Below, piece after piece: positions 15,934 to 25,373 of a DNA stretch of 64,000 nucleotides. The stretch is from RBC038 sp041390625 (lineage in GTDB: Bacteria > Chloroflexota > Dehalococcoidia > UBA2979), in assembly GCA_041390625.1 (NCBI GenBank), contig JAWKPM010000014.1, forward strand, positions 13,389-77,388, written 5' to 3'. The notes beneath the pieces were generated by a model. That model did not search any database. It saw nothing but the letters and a program-made list of their open reading frames with translations, and had not been told where the DNA came from. How positions within the stretch are numbered: position 1 is the first letter of the stretch; each line of letters begins with the position of its first letter. Position numbers and translations under genes: made by a program.

Positions 15934-18081
15934 GTGACCGTCGAGGCCGGCACCACCGACGCCAGCGAGGGCGCTCCGCCCAACCCTCGAGGCTTCGAGC
16001 TCGTCTCCGACTTCGTCCCGACCGGCGATCAGCCGGCCGCCATCGAGGGCCTCGTCGAGGGTCTCGAGGCCGGCCTGCGCGCCCAGACCATGCTCGGCGC
16101 CACCGGGACCGGCAAGACCTTCACGATGGCGAACATCATCGCCCAGCGGCAGGTCCCGACCCTCGTGCTCGCCCCCAACCGGACGCTCGCCGCGCAGCTG
16201 GCCTCCGAGTTCCGAGACATGTTCCCGAGGAACGCCGTCGAGTACTTCGTCTCGTACTACGACTACTACCAGCCCGAGGCCTACATCCCGCGCAGCGACA
16301 CCTACATCGCCAAGGACGCGGACATCAACGACGAGATCGACAAGATGCGGCACGCCGCCACGCGCGCCCTCTTCGAGCGCCGCGACGTCATCATCGTCGC
16401 CTCCGTCTCGTGTATCTACGGTCTCGGCGAGCCCGGCGAGTACCAGGGCTTCGTCCAGAACCTCCATCGAGGCCGCCACGTCAACCGCGCCTCGCTCGTC
16501 CGCCAGCTCATCGACATGCAGTACGACCGCAACGACGTGAACCTCGTTCGAGGCACGTTCCGCGTTCGAGGCGACTCGCTCACCATCTTCCCCGCGTACG
16601 AGGACCTCGCCGTCCGCGTCGACTTCTGGGGCGACGAGGTCGAGCGGCTCGTCACCATCGACCCGCTCACCGGCGAGCTGCTCTCCGAGACCGACGAGAT
16701 CGCGATCTACCCCGCAAAGCACTTCGTGACGTCGAAGGACCGCATGGAGTCCGCCATCGCCGGCATCGAGGCCGAACTCGCCGAGCAGGCCGCGAAGTTC
16801 CGCGCCGACGGCAAGCTCCTGGAGGCCGTGCGGCTCGAGGAGCGCACCCGCTTCGACCTCGAGACCCTGCGCGAGGTGGGCTACTGCTCAGGCATCGAGA
16901 ACTACTCGATGCACCTCGCCGGCCGCTCCCCGGGCTCGACGCCGTGGACGCTGCTCGACTACTTCCCCGACGACTGGCTCATCTTCATCGACGAGTCCCA
17001 CATCGCCGTTCCCCAGGTGCGCGGCATGTTCGAGGGCGATCGCGCCCGCAAGGAAACCCTCGTCGAGTACGGCTTCCGCCTCCCATCGGCGATCGACAAC
17101 CGTCCCCTCAACTTCGAGGAGTTCTGGAACCACATCAACCAGGTGATCTTCACCTCCGCCACGCCCGGTCCCTACGAGCAGCAGGTTGCTGAGAAGGTCG
17201 TCGAGCAGGTCATCCGTCCGACCGGCATCCTCGATCCCGAGATCTCCGTGCGCCCCACTCGAGGCCAGATCGACGATCTCCTCGCCGAGGTGCAGACGCG
17301 CGTCCAGCGCTCCGAGCGCGTGCTCGTCACCACCCTCACCAAGCGCATGGCCGAGGACCTGACCGACTACCTCCAGGAGGCCGGCGTCCGAGCCATGTAC
17401 CTCCACTCCGAGATCGACACGCTCGAGCGCATCGAGATCCTCCGAGACCTCCGCCAGGGCGTGTACGACGTCGTCGTCGGGATCAACCTGCTGCGCGAGG
17501 GGCTCGACCTGCCCGAGGTCTCGCTCGTCTGCATCCTCGATGCCGACAAGGAGGGCTACCTGAGGTCCGGCGGCTCGCTGATCCAGACGATCGGCCGCGC
17601 CGCTCGGCATCCCGAGGGTCAGGTCATCATGTACGCCGACAACGTCACCGATTCGATGCAGCACGCTATCGACGAGACCAACCGCCGCCGCGAGATCCAG
17701 GGCGCCTACAACGAGGAGCGCGGCGTGACGCCGCAGTACCTCGTGAAGACCATCCGCGACATCACTGACCGCCTCCGCCAGGTTGCCGAGGAGCCTGCCC
17801 AGTACACGACCGCCTCCGAGCTCCCCGCCGAGGAGGTCGCCCGCCTCATCAAGGAGCTCGAGGCGCAGATGAAGGTCGCCGCCCGCGAGCTCGACTACGA
17901 GCGCGCCGCCATCCTGCGCGACCAGGTCATCGAGCTGCGACGTGAGCAGATCCTCGAGCGCGATACCCCCGAAGGCCTCAAGGAGTTCGTCGGCCGCCCC
18001 CAGGACCGCCGCCCCGACAAGCGCAAGCAACGAGGCCCGCGCTCCCGCCCCATCCCCCGCCGCAGCGGCGGCCGCGGCTAG
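15934..18081 (+). CDS. uvrB: Excinuclease ABC subunit B
   Basis: A 715-residue nucleotide-excision repair helicase-like subunit that loads at damage delivered by UvrA and recruits UvrC. Visible are Walker A (LGATGTGKT), the beta-hairpin region (YFVSYYDYYQPEAYIPRSDTY), the DEAD-like IDESH, motif VI in IGRAARH, and the C-terminal UVR domain (EAQMKVAARELDYERAAILRDQV). The start is GTG 15934 because the upstream frame lacks family sequence and overlaps the promoter. Likely DNA-damage regulated via the adjacent palindrome (inference). Confidence 0.97.
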   Translation: MTVEAGTTDASEGAPPNPRGFELVSDFVPTGDQPAAIEGLVEGLEAGLRAQTMLGATGTGKTFTMANIIAQRQVPTLVLAPNRTLAAQLASEFRDMFPRNAVEYFVSYYDYYQPEAYIPRSDTYIAKDADINDEIDKMRHAATRALFERRDVIIVASVSCIYGLGEPGEYQGFVQNLHRGRHVNRASLVRQLIDMQYDRNDVNLVRGTFRVRGDSLTIFPAYEDLAVRVDFWGDEVERLVTIDPLTGELLSETDEIAIYPAKHFVTSKDRMESAIAGIEAELAEQAAKFRADGKLLEAVRLEERTRFDLETLREVGYCSGIENYSMHLAGRSPGSTPWTLLDYFPDDWLIFIDESHIAVPQVRGMFEGDRARKETLVEYGFRLPSAIDNRPLNFEEFWNHINQVIFTSATPGPYEQQVAEKVVEQVIRPTGILDPEISVRPTRGQIDDLLAEVQTRVQRSERVLVTTLTKRMAEDLTDYLQEAGVRAMYLHSEIDTLERIEILRDLRQGVYDVVVGINLLREGLDLPEVSLVCILDADKEGYLRSGGSLIQTIGRAARHPEGQVIMYADNVTDSMQHAIDETNRRREIQGAYNEERGVTPQYLVKTIRDITDRLRQVAEEPAQYTTASELPAEEVARLIKELEAQMKVAARELDYERAAILRDQVIELRREQILERDTPEGLKEFVGRPQDRRPDKRKQRGPRSRPIPRRSGGRG

Positions 18082-18270
18082 GGCGACCACCCGCCGTTCG
18101 TGCGCGCGCGAATTCCGATGCGCCCTCGGAGCATCGACGTCCTGAGCACGCCCGTCAGAGAGCACGGCGCCGCCGTCCTCCTCAGATAGGGTGAGGGCCG
18201 GGCCCATCTAGCGGTCGCCGACTTCGCACGCTCTCCGCCGCCGCTGATGGCGGCTGAATCGAGGGCAAGC

Positions 18271-18367
18271 GGGGGTTTGGGGGCGAAGCCCCCAATTGAG
18301 AAAGGGTGGGCGGGCGGGTCACCACCCCGAAGGGGTGTCCACCACGCCGAGGCGCCAGCCTCGGCGT
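18271..18367 (+). repeat. GAA-triloop hairpin repeat, copy D
   Basis: Contains TTGGGGGC-GAA-GCCCCCAA (18277-18295), the tract AAAGGGTGGGCGGGCGGG, CACCCC-GAA-GGGGTG (18323-18337) and a perfect ten-base-pair hairpin ACGCCGAGGC/GCCTCGGCGT (18344-18367). It is the left part of a 780-bp gap (18082-18862) between the convergent uvrB and ftsK genes. The rest of that gap holds a hairpin, a possible tiny ORF and a second repeat fragment. Confidence 0.78.
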
Positions 18368-18462
18368 CCGGTCCGGCTGCAGGCTGCTACGGCGTGAGAA
18401 ACGGGTGGCTGTCCCTAGGGGCGCGGCCTCTCGCCGAGGACAGCAACCATCGAGAACGCAAA

Positions 18463-18486
18463 CAGGCCCCGGTCACCCGGGGCCTG
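18463..18486 (-). terminator. Perfect ten-base-pair hairpin, likely minus-strand terminator
   Basis: CAGGCCCCGG (18463-18472), loop TCAC, CCGGGGCCTG (18477-18486). On the minus strand it is followed by TTTGC, a short U-run, whereas the plus side has none, so it more likely ends a minus-strand transcript. Confidence 0.45.
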
Positions 18487-18591
18487 CTCAATGCGCTTGC
18501 CGGCTCACCCTCGAGGTCGATTCGCGGAAGAGGCGCCTGGCCGGGAAGGGTCCCGAGGGGCCGAGCCTCGCCGCTGCTGGGAATCGAGCGC

Positions 18592-18657
18592 TCAGGCCGT
18601 GATGGTGCTCTCGCCGTGGCGCATCGAGGGCGAGCGTGACGATGAATCGCTGTCCAT
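18592..18657 (-). CDS. Possible 21-residue small ORF
   Basis: ATG at 18657 is preceded on the minus strand by GAGGAGGG with an eight-base gap, a strong ribosome-binding site. It encodes a serine-rich peptide starting MDSDSSSRSPSMRHG and stops at 18592. A strong hairpin lies about 105 bp downstream. No convincing promoter is seen, and the peptide resembles nothing I know. The ribosome-binding site is the only real support. Confidence 0.25.
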   Translation of the reverse strand: MDSDSSSRSPSMRHGESTITA

Positions 18658-18786
18658 CGGCTGAGCCCTCCTCACCACAGCAACCCCGAGTCCTCGATTG
18701 ATCGAGTATCCCACCCGTTGTCCAGCCCATCGAGGGCACAACGTCCCCCGAGGTCCCACAAAGTGTTGCGGGCCCGTCGCGTCCGC

Positions 18787-18814
18787 GTGGTCACCACCCC
18801 GAAGGGGTGACCAC
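18787..18814 (+). repeat. GAA-triloop hairpin repeat fragment, copy D2
   Basis: CCCC-GAA-GGGG at 18797-18807, extended outward by GTGGTCA (18787-18793) pairing with TGACCAC (18808-18814) across a three-base bulge. It lacks the GGGGGC-GAA hairpin and G-rich tract of complete copies. It lies 50 bp beyond the end of ftsK. Confidence 0.6.
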
Positions 18815-18862
18815 CAGGCCGAGGCTCCAGCCACGGCCCCTCCGAGCGAGCTCTCGAGGTCC

Positions 18863-21238
18863 CTAGTCCCCATCCCCCGCGGGCGGCACCGTCGACGCCT
18901 CAGCCGGGGGCCCGCCAACGGGCACCCCCCGCGCCTCGTCCCGAATCAGCACCTCCCGCGAGGTCGAGCCGTCCGCCGGCCCGATCACCCCGCGCTCCTC
19001 CAGCTCGTCGATGATCCGAGCCGCACGGGGATACCCGATCCGCAGCCGGCGTTGCAACATCGAGGTCGAAAGCGTGCTCATCTCCCGCGCGAGTGCGACG
19101 GCGCGGTCGTACAGCGGGTCGCTGTCCGGATCGGCTTCGTCGCCGCCCTGCACCTGCTCCTCCGCCTCGTCGAGCAGGTCGTCGTGCTTCGGCGGCGCCA
19201 GCTCCTTGAAGCGGTCCGCCGTCCAGAAGCGGATCACCGCCTCGATCTCGCGGTCGGAGAGGTACACGCCCTGTACGCGTCGAGGCGTCTGCGCATCCGT
19301 CGGCACGTACAGCATGTCGCCGCGTCCGAGGAGTTTCTCCGCCCCCGAGCGGTCGAGGACGGTGCGGGAGTCCACCTGCGACGCCACCGCGAACGCGATG
19401 CGCGTCGGGAAGTTCGCCTTGATCAGCCCCGTCACGACGTCCACCGAGGGCCGCTGCGTGGCGATCACGAGGTGGATGCCCGTCGCGCGCGCCAGCTGCG
19501 CCAGCCGCACGATCTGGTTCTCCACCTGGTACGGCGCCACGAGCATGAGGTCGGCCAGCTCGTCGACGATCACCGCCCAGTACGGCAGCTTGGACTGCCC
19601 GCGCTTCGCCGCCTGCTCGTTGTACCGCTTGATGTCGCGCACACCCACCTGCGCGAACCGCCGGTAGCGCGACTCCATCTCGTTGATGACCGCCTGCAGC
19701 GTCCCGACCACGCGGTCCATGTCCACGATGATGTTCGAGAACGCGAGGTGCGGCACCTTCTCGTACGGCGTGAGCTCCACGCGCTTCGGGTCGATCAGCA
19801 CCAGCCGCAGCTCTTCCGGCGAGAAGTTCATCAGCAGGCAGGTGATGATCGCGTTCAGGCACACCGACTTGCCGGACCCCGTCGCGCCCGCGATCAGCAG
19901 GTGAGGCATCTTGGCGAGGTCCGCGAGCACCGGCTCGCCGGAGACGCTCGATCCGAGCGCAACCGGCATGTCCGCCTTCGCGGCGAAGCGGCGGTACTCC
20001 GGCGTGGAGAGGACGCTTCGCATCGAGACCACGCTCGCGGACTCGTTCGGCACCTCGATGCCGACGATCGGCTTGCCCGGCACCGGCGCTTCGATGCGCA
20101 GCGCCGGTGCGGCCATCGCCAGCGCGAGGTCGTTCTGCAGCGCGATGATGCGGTTCACGCGGATGCGCGTGCGTGAGACCTCGACCTCCTTTGTCCGAGG
20201 CCGCCCGTCACTGTCGAGGATCGTCTGGCCGTTCGCGTCGCGCTCCTGCACGGTGCGCGTCCTCACGTCCCAGCCGGGCTCGATGCCGAACTGCGTCACC
20301 GTCGGGCCCGCGTTGACCTCGACCACCCGCGCGTCGACGCCGAACGAGGCGAGTGTGTCGACGATCAGCTGCGCGCGCTGCTGCCGCTCCGCGTCGGCCA
20401 TCTTGCTGGGCTTGCCCTCATCGAGGAGTTCGATCGCCGGCAGCTGCCAGCCGTCCCCGGAGTGCCGCCAGCGATCGGCCGGCTGCTCGAGGTCCATCTC
20501 CAGCTGTCGCTTCGCGCTCGGCACCTCGACGGCGGGCTTCTCGATGGGCGTACCCACGTCGAGGTCCGGCGTGAACGCGGGTTCGATGCTCGGCGCGACG
20601 TCGACCTCGTACTCGTCGTACTCCAGCGCAGTGTCGACGTCCGAGGGCGGGCCCTCGACGCGGCGTCGCAGCCCGTTCCACGCCCACCGCGAGGCCGCCA
20701 TCACCCCCAGCGCCACGATCCCCGGCGTCGCCCGCGCGATCGCGAGCGCCGTCACGGGCCATAACAGCGAGAACGCCGAGGCGAAGACGGCGAGCCACAC
20801 GAGGAACCCCGGCCACCCGAGGAACCACCGCCCGAGGTTGCCCCCTGCGGACACCACCCCGAGGTCCGCCGACCCGACCATCTGATCCGGTCGCCAGACC
20901 GCCAGCACCCCCGCCGAGAACACGAGCATCAGCAAGAAGCCGGCGACGTGCCGCGCGTGCAGGCGCAGCCACTCGGTCCGCTGGGTCGCGAGCAGCGCCC
21001 CGAAGGTCAGCAGCGCGAGGACGATCGTGAAGACGTGCACCCCGAAGGTGCGTACCAGCGAGTCGCGCAGTCCACCGAGGAGGTGGCCGATCGGCAGGAG
21101 GAAGGGCAGCGCCGCGGCAGCCAGGACGACGAGCGCCGTCCCGATGAGCTGCGGGCGTGCCAGCCAGTCGCGCGCCATCGCGAGAATCGAGCCGCGAGAT
21201 CGTGAGCCTCGGGCGCGGCGGGACGTCGATCGAGCCAT
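18863..21238 (-). CDS. ftsK: DNA translocase FtsK/SpoIIIE
   Basis: A 791-residue chromosome translocase acting at the division septum. About four membrane helices occupy residues 30-180. A linker follows, then the motor: Walker A in AGATGSGKSVCLNA (near residue 450) and Walker B VIVDELADLM (near 557), followed by RIAFAVASQVDSRTVLD. The C-terminal winged helix (gamma domain, ALAREMSTLSTSMLQRRLRIGYPRAARIIDELEERGVIG) reads KOPS sequences in E. coli, which matters given the strand-biased TCGAGG word in this genome. It is the last gene of udg-rnj-ftsK, 79 bp after rnj. Confidence 0.97.
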   Translation of the reverse strand: MARSTSRRARGSRSRGSILAMARDWLARPQLIGTALVVLAAAALPFLLPIGHLLGGLRDSLVRTFGVHVFTIVLALLTFGALLATQRTEWLRLHARHVAGFLLMLVFSAGVLAVWRPDQMVGSADLGVVSAGGNLGRWFLGWPGFLVWLAVFASAFSLLWPVTALAIARATPGIVALGVMAASRWAWNGLRRRVEGPPSDVDTALEYDEYEVDVAPSIEPAFTPDLDVGTPIEKPAVEVPSAKRQLEMDLEQPADRWRHSGDGWQLPAIELLDEGKPSKMADAERQQRAQLIVDTLASFGVDARVVEVNAGPTVTQFGIEPGWDVRTRTVQERDANGQTILDSDGRPRTKEVEVSRTRIRVNRIIALQNDLALAMAAPALRIEAPVPGKPIVGIEVPNESASVVSMRSVLSTPEYRRFAAKADMPVALGSSVSGEPVLADLAKMPHLLIAGATGSGKSVCLNAIITCLLMNFSPEELRLVLIDPKRVELTPYEKVPHLAFSNIIVDMDRVVGTLQAVINEMESRYRRFAQVGVRDIKRYNEQAAKRGQSKLPYWAVIVDELADLMLVAPYQVENQIVRLAQLARATGIHLVIATQRPSVDVVTGLIKANFPTRIAFAVASQVDSRTVLDRSGAEKLLGRGDMLYVPTDAQTPRRVQGVYLSDREIEAVIRFWTADRFKELAPPKHDDLLDEAEEQVQGGDEADPDSDPLYDRAVALAREMSTLSTSMLQRRLRIGYPRAARIIDELEERGVIGPADGSTSREVLIRDEARGVPVGGPPAEASTVPPAGDGD

Positions 21239-21317
21239 CGCTCTCTCTCCTCAACGGACGCTCGCCCCCGCCAGTTCGGGCGCCCGTGGCGCGGATGGAT
21301 CCGCTCCGCGCGGTCGG

Positions 21318-22970
21318 TTACACCTCCAGCATGACCGTCAGCACCAGCGGACGTCGGTGCGTCTGCCGGTGTAGGAAGGCGGCCACATCGTCTTTCAGGG
21401 TCTCGTGGATCTGCGTCCAGTCAACCTGTTGCCCCTCGCCCCCGACCGTGTCGGTCACGAGTTGCACCACCTGCTCGACCATCTCCGGCTCTTCGTCCAC
21501 CCCGACGAAGCCGTGCATGAGCACCTCGGGCGGCCGCGCGAGGCGGCTCGAGTGCCGGTCGACGGCCGCGACCACGACCACCATCCCATCCGAGGCGAGG
21601 TGGCGCCGGTCGCGCAGCACGTACTCGTCGACATCCCCAATCCCGAGGCCATCGACGAAGACGTAGTTCGCCGGCACTTCCTCGACGACGTCCGCGCCGT
21701 CCTCGTTGATCTCGAGGACCTGGCCGTCGGTCAGCGCGAAGACGTTCTCCTTCGGCATCCCGAGCTCCACCGCGAGGTCGCGATGCAGCACGAGGTGTCG
21801 ATGCTCGCCGTGGATCGGCACGAAGTACTGCGGCTGCACCATCCGGTGCACGATCTTCAGCTCCTCGCGCGCGGCGTGGCCGCGCACGTGGACGTCCGCG
21901 AGGCGGTTGTAGACCACCCGCGCCCCCAGCTCGAAGAGGCTGTCGATGTTCCGCGAGACGAGCTTCTCGTTGCCCGGCACCGGGCTCGAGGACAGGATCA
22001 CCGTGTCGTCCTCGTGAATCGCGATCTGCTGGTGCGACCCGTTCGCCATGCGCGTGAGCGCCGAGGTCGGCTCGCCCTGCGATCCCGTGCAGATCACGAC
22101 GGTCTTCGAGTCCGGATGGTTCGCCATCTCTCGAGGGTTCATGATCGTGCCCGAGGGCGCCTTCAGGTACCCCTGTTCGCGCGCCATCTGCACGTTGTTC
22201 ACCATCGATCGCCCGGTCACGAACACGCGACGGTCGTGCTTCACCGCCGCGTCGATCACCATCTGCACGCGCGAGATCAACGAGGCGAAGGTCGTGACGA
22301 TGACCCGCCCCTCCGCCTCGCCGATGACCCGATCGAGGGTGTCGGCGACGATCTGCTCGCTCGGCGTGTACCCCTCGACCTCGACATAAGTCGAGTCGGC
22401 GCACAGCAGCAGCACGCCGTCGTTCCCCAGCTCACCGAGGCGGTTGAGGTCCGTGTGCTGCGCCATCACCGGCGTGTGGTCGATCTTGAAGTCGCCCGTG
22501 TGCACCACCGGTCCGAGCGGCGTGTGGATCGCGAGGCCCGCGGCGTCCGGGATCGAGTGCGACACCGAGAAGAACTCGACCTCGAACGGCCCCACCTCCA
22601 CCGAGTCGCCCACTTCGACGGTCTGGACGTGCACCGTGTCCGCCAGGCGATGCTCCTTGAGCTTCACCTCGACGAGGCCGCGCGTCAGGCGCGTGCAGTA
22701 GACGGGGACGTTGATCTCCTTCAGAAGGAACGGCAGCCCGCCGATGTGGTCCTCGTGCCCGTGGGTGAGGAACACTGCCTGCAGCAGGCCCGGGCGGTCC
22801 GTCAGGTACGAGATTTCGGGAATCACGAGGTCGACGCCCAGCATCTCCTCTTCGGGGAACATGAGCCCGACGTCGACGGCGATCGCCGCGCCGTCGTACT
22901 CGTACACCATCATGTTGCGGCCGATATCGCCAAGCCCGCCCAGGGGAATGACGCGCAGGGCTTCGGTCAT
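21318..22970 (-). CDS. rnj: Ribonuclease J
   Basis: A 550-residue metallo-beta-lactamase/beta-CASP ribonuclease with 5'-3' exo- and endonuclease roles in RNA maturation and decay. The zinc-binding motif is H70-G-H72-E-D74-H75 and later motifs include VHTGDFKID, ICTGSQGEP and HVRGHA (beta-CASP). The length and the C-terminal domain fit RNase J. Its presence agrees with a non-proteobacterial host. It lies 18 bp after the UDG gene and 79 bp before ftsK on the same strand. Confidence 0.96.
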   Translation of the reverse strand: MTEALRVIPLGGLGDIGRNMMVYEYDGAAIAVDVGLMFPEEEMLGVDLVIPEISYLTDRPGLLQAVFLTHGHEDHIGGLPFLLKEINVPVYCTRLTRGLVEVKLKEHRLADTVHVQTVEVGDSVEVGPFEVEFFSVSHSIPDAAGLAIHTPLGPVVHTGDFKIDHTPVMAQHTDLNRLGELGNDGVLLLCADSTYVEVEGYTPSEQIVADTLDRVIGEAEGRVIVTTFASLISRVQMVIDAAVKHDRRVFVTGRSMVNNVQMAREQGYLKAPSGTIMNPREMANHPDSKTVVICTGSQGEPTSALTRMANGSHQQIAIHEDDTVILSSSPVPGNEKLVSRNIDSLFELGARVVYNRLADVHVRGHAAREELKIVHRMVQPQYFVPIHGEHRHLVLHRDLAVELGMPKENVFALTDGQVLEINEDGADVVEEVPANYVFVDGLGIGDVDEYVLRDRRHLASDGMVVVVAAVDRHSSRLARPPEVLMHGFVGVDEEPEMVEQVVQLVTDTVGGEGQQVDWTQIHETLKDDVAAFLHRQTHRRPLVLTVMLEV

Positions 22971-22988
22971 GCATGCCTCAAGTCGAGC

Positions 22989-23669
22989 TCAAATCAAGCG
23001 TTCCTGACCCGGCAGCGGTCGCGCCGGTCCGTCGTCGATGGGGGCGCCCGAGGCCTCGGCCTCGTGTCGCGCCGTCTCCGCCGCGCGCGCCTCGGCCAGC
23101 AGGCCCGGCAGCGCGCGGAAGTCCTCGATGATTACCTCTCGTAGCGAACCATTATGCAGCGCCGCCGCCGGGTGGTACATCGGCACGACGATGCGGCCGT
23201 CCTCGAGGTGCCGCGGCGTCCCGTGAATGCGGCTGATCGCCGAGTCCGGGAACCACCGCTGCATCGAGAACCGTCCGAGCGTCACGATCAATCGAGGCCG
23301 TACGATCGCGAACTGCTCGTCGAGGTACGGCCGGCAGGCCGCGATCTCCTCCGGCTGCGGATCCCGGTTCCCGGGCGGGCGGCACTTCACGACGTTGGCG
23401 ATGTAGACCTCGTCCCGCGTCCATCCCGCCGCCGCGATCAGCTCATCGAGGAAGCGTCCGGCCGGCCCCACGAAGGGCCGCCCCTGCTCGTCCTCGCGCT
23501 GACCCGGCGCCTCGCCGATGAACATGACCTCGGCCGTGGGCGACCCCACCCCCGGCACCGTCTGCGTCCGAGTGCGGGCCAGCGGGCAGTTGGGGCAGTC
23601 CGCGATGCGTTCGTAGAGGTCCGCCAGCGCCGCTTCTGCGCTGCGCGTGGCTGTGGCGAGTCCGCTCAT
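22989..23669 (-). CDS. Family 4 uracil-DNA glycosylase (iron-sulfur)
   Basis: A 226-residue enzyme removing uracil from DNA. Four cysteines that hold a 4Fe-4S cluster are visible: the pair in CPNCPLARTR, then VKCRPPGNRDPQP and AACRPYL. The active-site GEAPGQREDEQGRPFVGPAG and the C-terminal MYHPAAALHN are typical of family 4. The last 25 residues are an extra tail. It heads a minus-strand unit udg-rnj-ftsK with a promoter at 23723-23751. Confidence 0.95.
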   Translation of the reverse strand: MSGLATATRSAEAALADLYERIADCPNCPLARTRTQTVPGVGSPTAEVMFIGEAPGQREDEQGRPFVGPAGRFLDELIAAAGWTRDEVYIANVVKCRPPGNRDPQPEEIAACRPYLDEQFAIVRPRLIVTLGRFSMQRWFPDSAISRIHGTPRHLEDGRIVVPMYHPAAALHNGSLREVIIEDFRALPGLLAEARAAETARHEAEASGAPIDDGPARPLPGQERLI

Positions 23670-23722
23670 CGACGAGCTCCTCGAACGGGGAGCGCTCGAT
23701 TCGATATCCGATTCAAGCCGTC

Positions 23723-23751
23723 ATGCTAACACCGAGGCGCGAGCCTCTCAA
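23723..23751 (-). promoter_or_regulatory. Promoter of the udg-rnj-ftsK unit
   Basis: On the minus strand, TTGAGA (plus 23746-23751), a 17-bp spacer and TAGCAT (plus 23723-23728). It points at the UDG start 54 bp downstream and lies in the only non-coding gap (144 bp) between tatC and udg. Confidence 0.6.
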
Positions 23752-23813
23752 CGTTCTGTTGAGGCGCGTACGCGGCTACTCATCGACCACTTATCAACAA
23801 CCGAGGGATGGCA

Positions 23814-24575
23814 TCAACGCCGCACGAGCCACGCGAGGCCGATGCCCACGAAGTACAGCACCACCATCGGCGCCGCCACCAGCGTCTGCGTCACGGGGTC
23901 TGGCGTCGGCGTCGCCACTGCCGAGATGGCGAAGCAGGCCACGAGCGCCCACTGCTTCCAGCTCCACAGCCGCCGCGCCGTGACGACCCCGAACTTCGCG
24001 AGGCCCATCACGATGATCGGCGTCTCGAAGACGAACCCCATCACGAGGATCAGTCGAATCGTGAGGTCCATGTAGCTCGAGATCGTCGGCGTCGGATCCG
24101 CGATGTCGCTGCCGAAGGTGAACAGGAACGCGTACGCCGCCGGCAGCACAACGAAGTAGCCGAACGCCACCCCGCCGAGGAACGCGAGCGAGGCGCCGAT
24201 CACGACGGGCAGCACCCAGCGCTTCTCGTTCGGCGTGAGCGCCGGGCTCACGAAGCGCAGCACCTGGTAGATCAGCACCGGCATCCCGATGGTGATGCCG
24301 CCCATCAGCGCCACGCGGAAGTACACGACGATGTTCTCCATCGGCGTGATCGCCTGGGCACGGAAGTCCGGGTTCTGGCTCTGCGCCGGGTCCAGCAGCC
24401 GCTCGATCAGCCAGAAGCCGATCGGAGGCGCGAAGAACGGCAGCATCCCCAGCACCACCGCCAGGGCCGACCAGAACACGCGCGACCGCAGCTCGAGCAG
24501 GTGCTCGAGCAGCGTCATCTCGCCGCCGGTACGGGATTCCATCTCTGGAGGCGGGAGGTCTGCGGCGGACGCCAT
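23814..24575 (-). CDS. tatC: Sec-independent translocase protein TatC
   Basis: A 253-residue integral membrane protein with six hydrophobic segments, the receptor for twin-arginine signal peptides. The family N-terminus MTLLEHLLELRSRVFWS is present after an 18-residue extension, followed by the periplasmic-loop signature in ITPMENIVVYFRVAL and the conserved FVFETPIIVMGLAKFGVV. It follows the TatA/B-like gene by 25 bp, giving a minimal two-gene Tat system. Confidence 0.96.
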   Translation of the reverse strand: MASAADLPPPEMESRTGGEMTLLEHLLELRSRVFWSALAVVLGMLPFFAPPIGFWLIERLLDPAQSQNPDFRAQAITPMENIVVYFRVALMGGITIGMPVLIYQVLRFVSPALTPNEKRWVLPVVIGASLAFLGGVAFGYFVVLPAAYAFLFTFGSDIADPTPTISSYMDLTIRLILVMGFVFETPIIVMGLAKFGVVTARRLWSWKQWALVACFAISAVATPTPDPVTQTLVAAPMVVLYFVGIGLAWLVRR

Positions 24576-24600
24576 CGTGCGAGGCTACTCGGTCGCCGCG

Positions 24601-25269
24601 TTACTCGCGCTGCGACGCATTGTCGGCCGCAGCCTCGCCCTCGGCCTCGGCACCGTTCGAGGTCGCGGGCGGCTCGCTCGAGGCCGCAGGCTGCGCGGCG
24701 GGCGCGGGCGTCGAGGCGGGACTCGAGCTCGAGGACCGCGAGGCCGTGCCGTCGCGCAGCCCCTTGTAGGCGTCGGCGAGCTGCTTCTGCATCTCCGCCT
24801 GGCTGCGCGGCCGCTGCAGCTCCGCGACCTCCGGCCGAGGCCCGACGGGCCGCACCGCCGGCTTCGAGGGCGCAGCGGGCGTCTCGCGCCGGGCCGCCGG
24901 CGAGGTCTCGCCGCTGTCTGCCTCGTCGCCCTCGAGGCCCTCGACGCCTTCCACGGCGGCCGAGGCGTCGGCGTCCGTCTCGCGCCCGATCCGTCGGATG
25001 TCGGCCGCCGACTCCTTGAGGCCGGACTCGACCTCCGTCCCGATCTCGCGGATCGAGCGCAGCTCGTCGCCCTCGGCGGTGACTTCTTCTTCGAGCTCAT
25101 CGATGGCGGCGCGGACGTCCGAGGTGATCTCGGCTGTGAACTGGCGCGCGACGCGGAACCATTTGCCGCCCTCGCGGGCGATCTCGGGGAAGCGCTGCGG
25201 TCCGACCACGATCAACGTGATCACCAGGACCAGCAGGGCCTCACCAGCGCCGACGCCGAAAAGTTCCAT
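24601..25269 (-). CDS. tatB: TatA/TatB-family Tat translocase subunit
   Basis: A 222-residue protein with the family plan: very short N-terminus, one membrane helix (ALLVLVITLIVVG), the hinge GPQRFPE, an amphipathic helix (IAREGGKWFRVARQF) and a long charged coiled tail. GPQRFPE and the length resemble TatB more than TatA. The last 90 residues are Ala/Pro/Ser/Glu-rich and probably disordered. With tatC it forms a unit downstream of acpP. Confidence 0.88.
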   Translation of the reverse strand: MELFGVGAGEALLVLVITLIVVGPQRFPEIAREGGKWFRVARQFTAEITSDVRAAIDELEEEVTAEGDELRSIREIGTEVESGLKESAADIRRIGRETDADASAAVEGVEGLEGDEADSGETSPAARRETPAAPSKPAVRPVGPRPEVAELQRPRSQAEMQKQLADAYKGLRDGTASRSSSSSPASTPAPAAQPAASSEPPATSNGAEAEGEAAADNASQRE

Positions 25270-25332
25270 ACCTGCCGATCATACGCCCGAAGCACCGAAT
25301 CGGCTCTAGGCGACCGGCTCACGAATCGAGGC

Positions 25333-25355
25333 GCGCGCCCTCGTCGAGGGCGCGC
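25333..25355 (-). terminator. GC-rich hairpin after acpP
   Basis: GCGCGCCCTC (25333-25342), loop GTC, GAGGGCGCGC (25346-25355): a perfect ten-base-pair stem 18 bp beyond the acpP stop on the minus strand. It lacks a U-run, so termination is likely but not certain. It separates the fab/acpP unit from the tat genes. Confidence 0.5.
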
Positions 25356-25373
25356 ATGCACCGTCGAGGACCG

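Noticed and set aside
18463..18700. SRP RNA, tmRNA or 6S RNA in the uvrB-ftsK gap
   Set aside because: The conserved SRP loop and tmRNA ends are absent on both strands.
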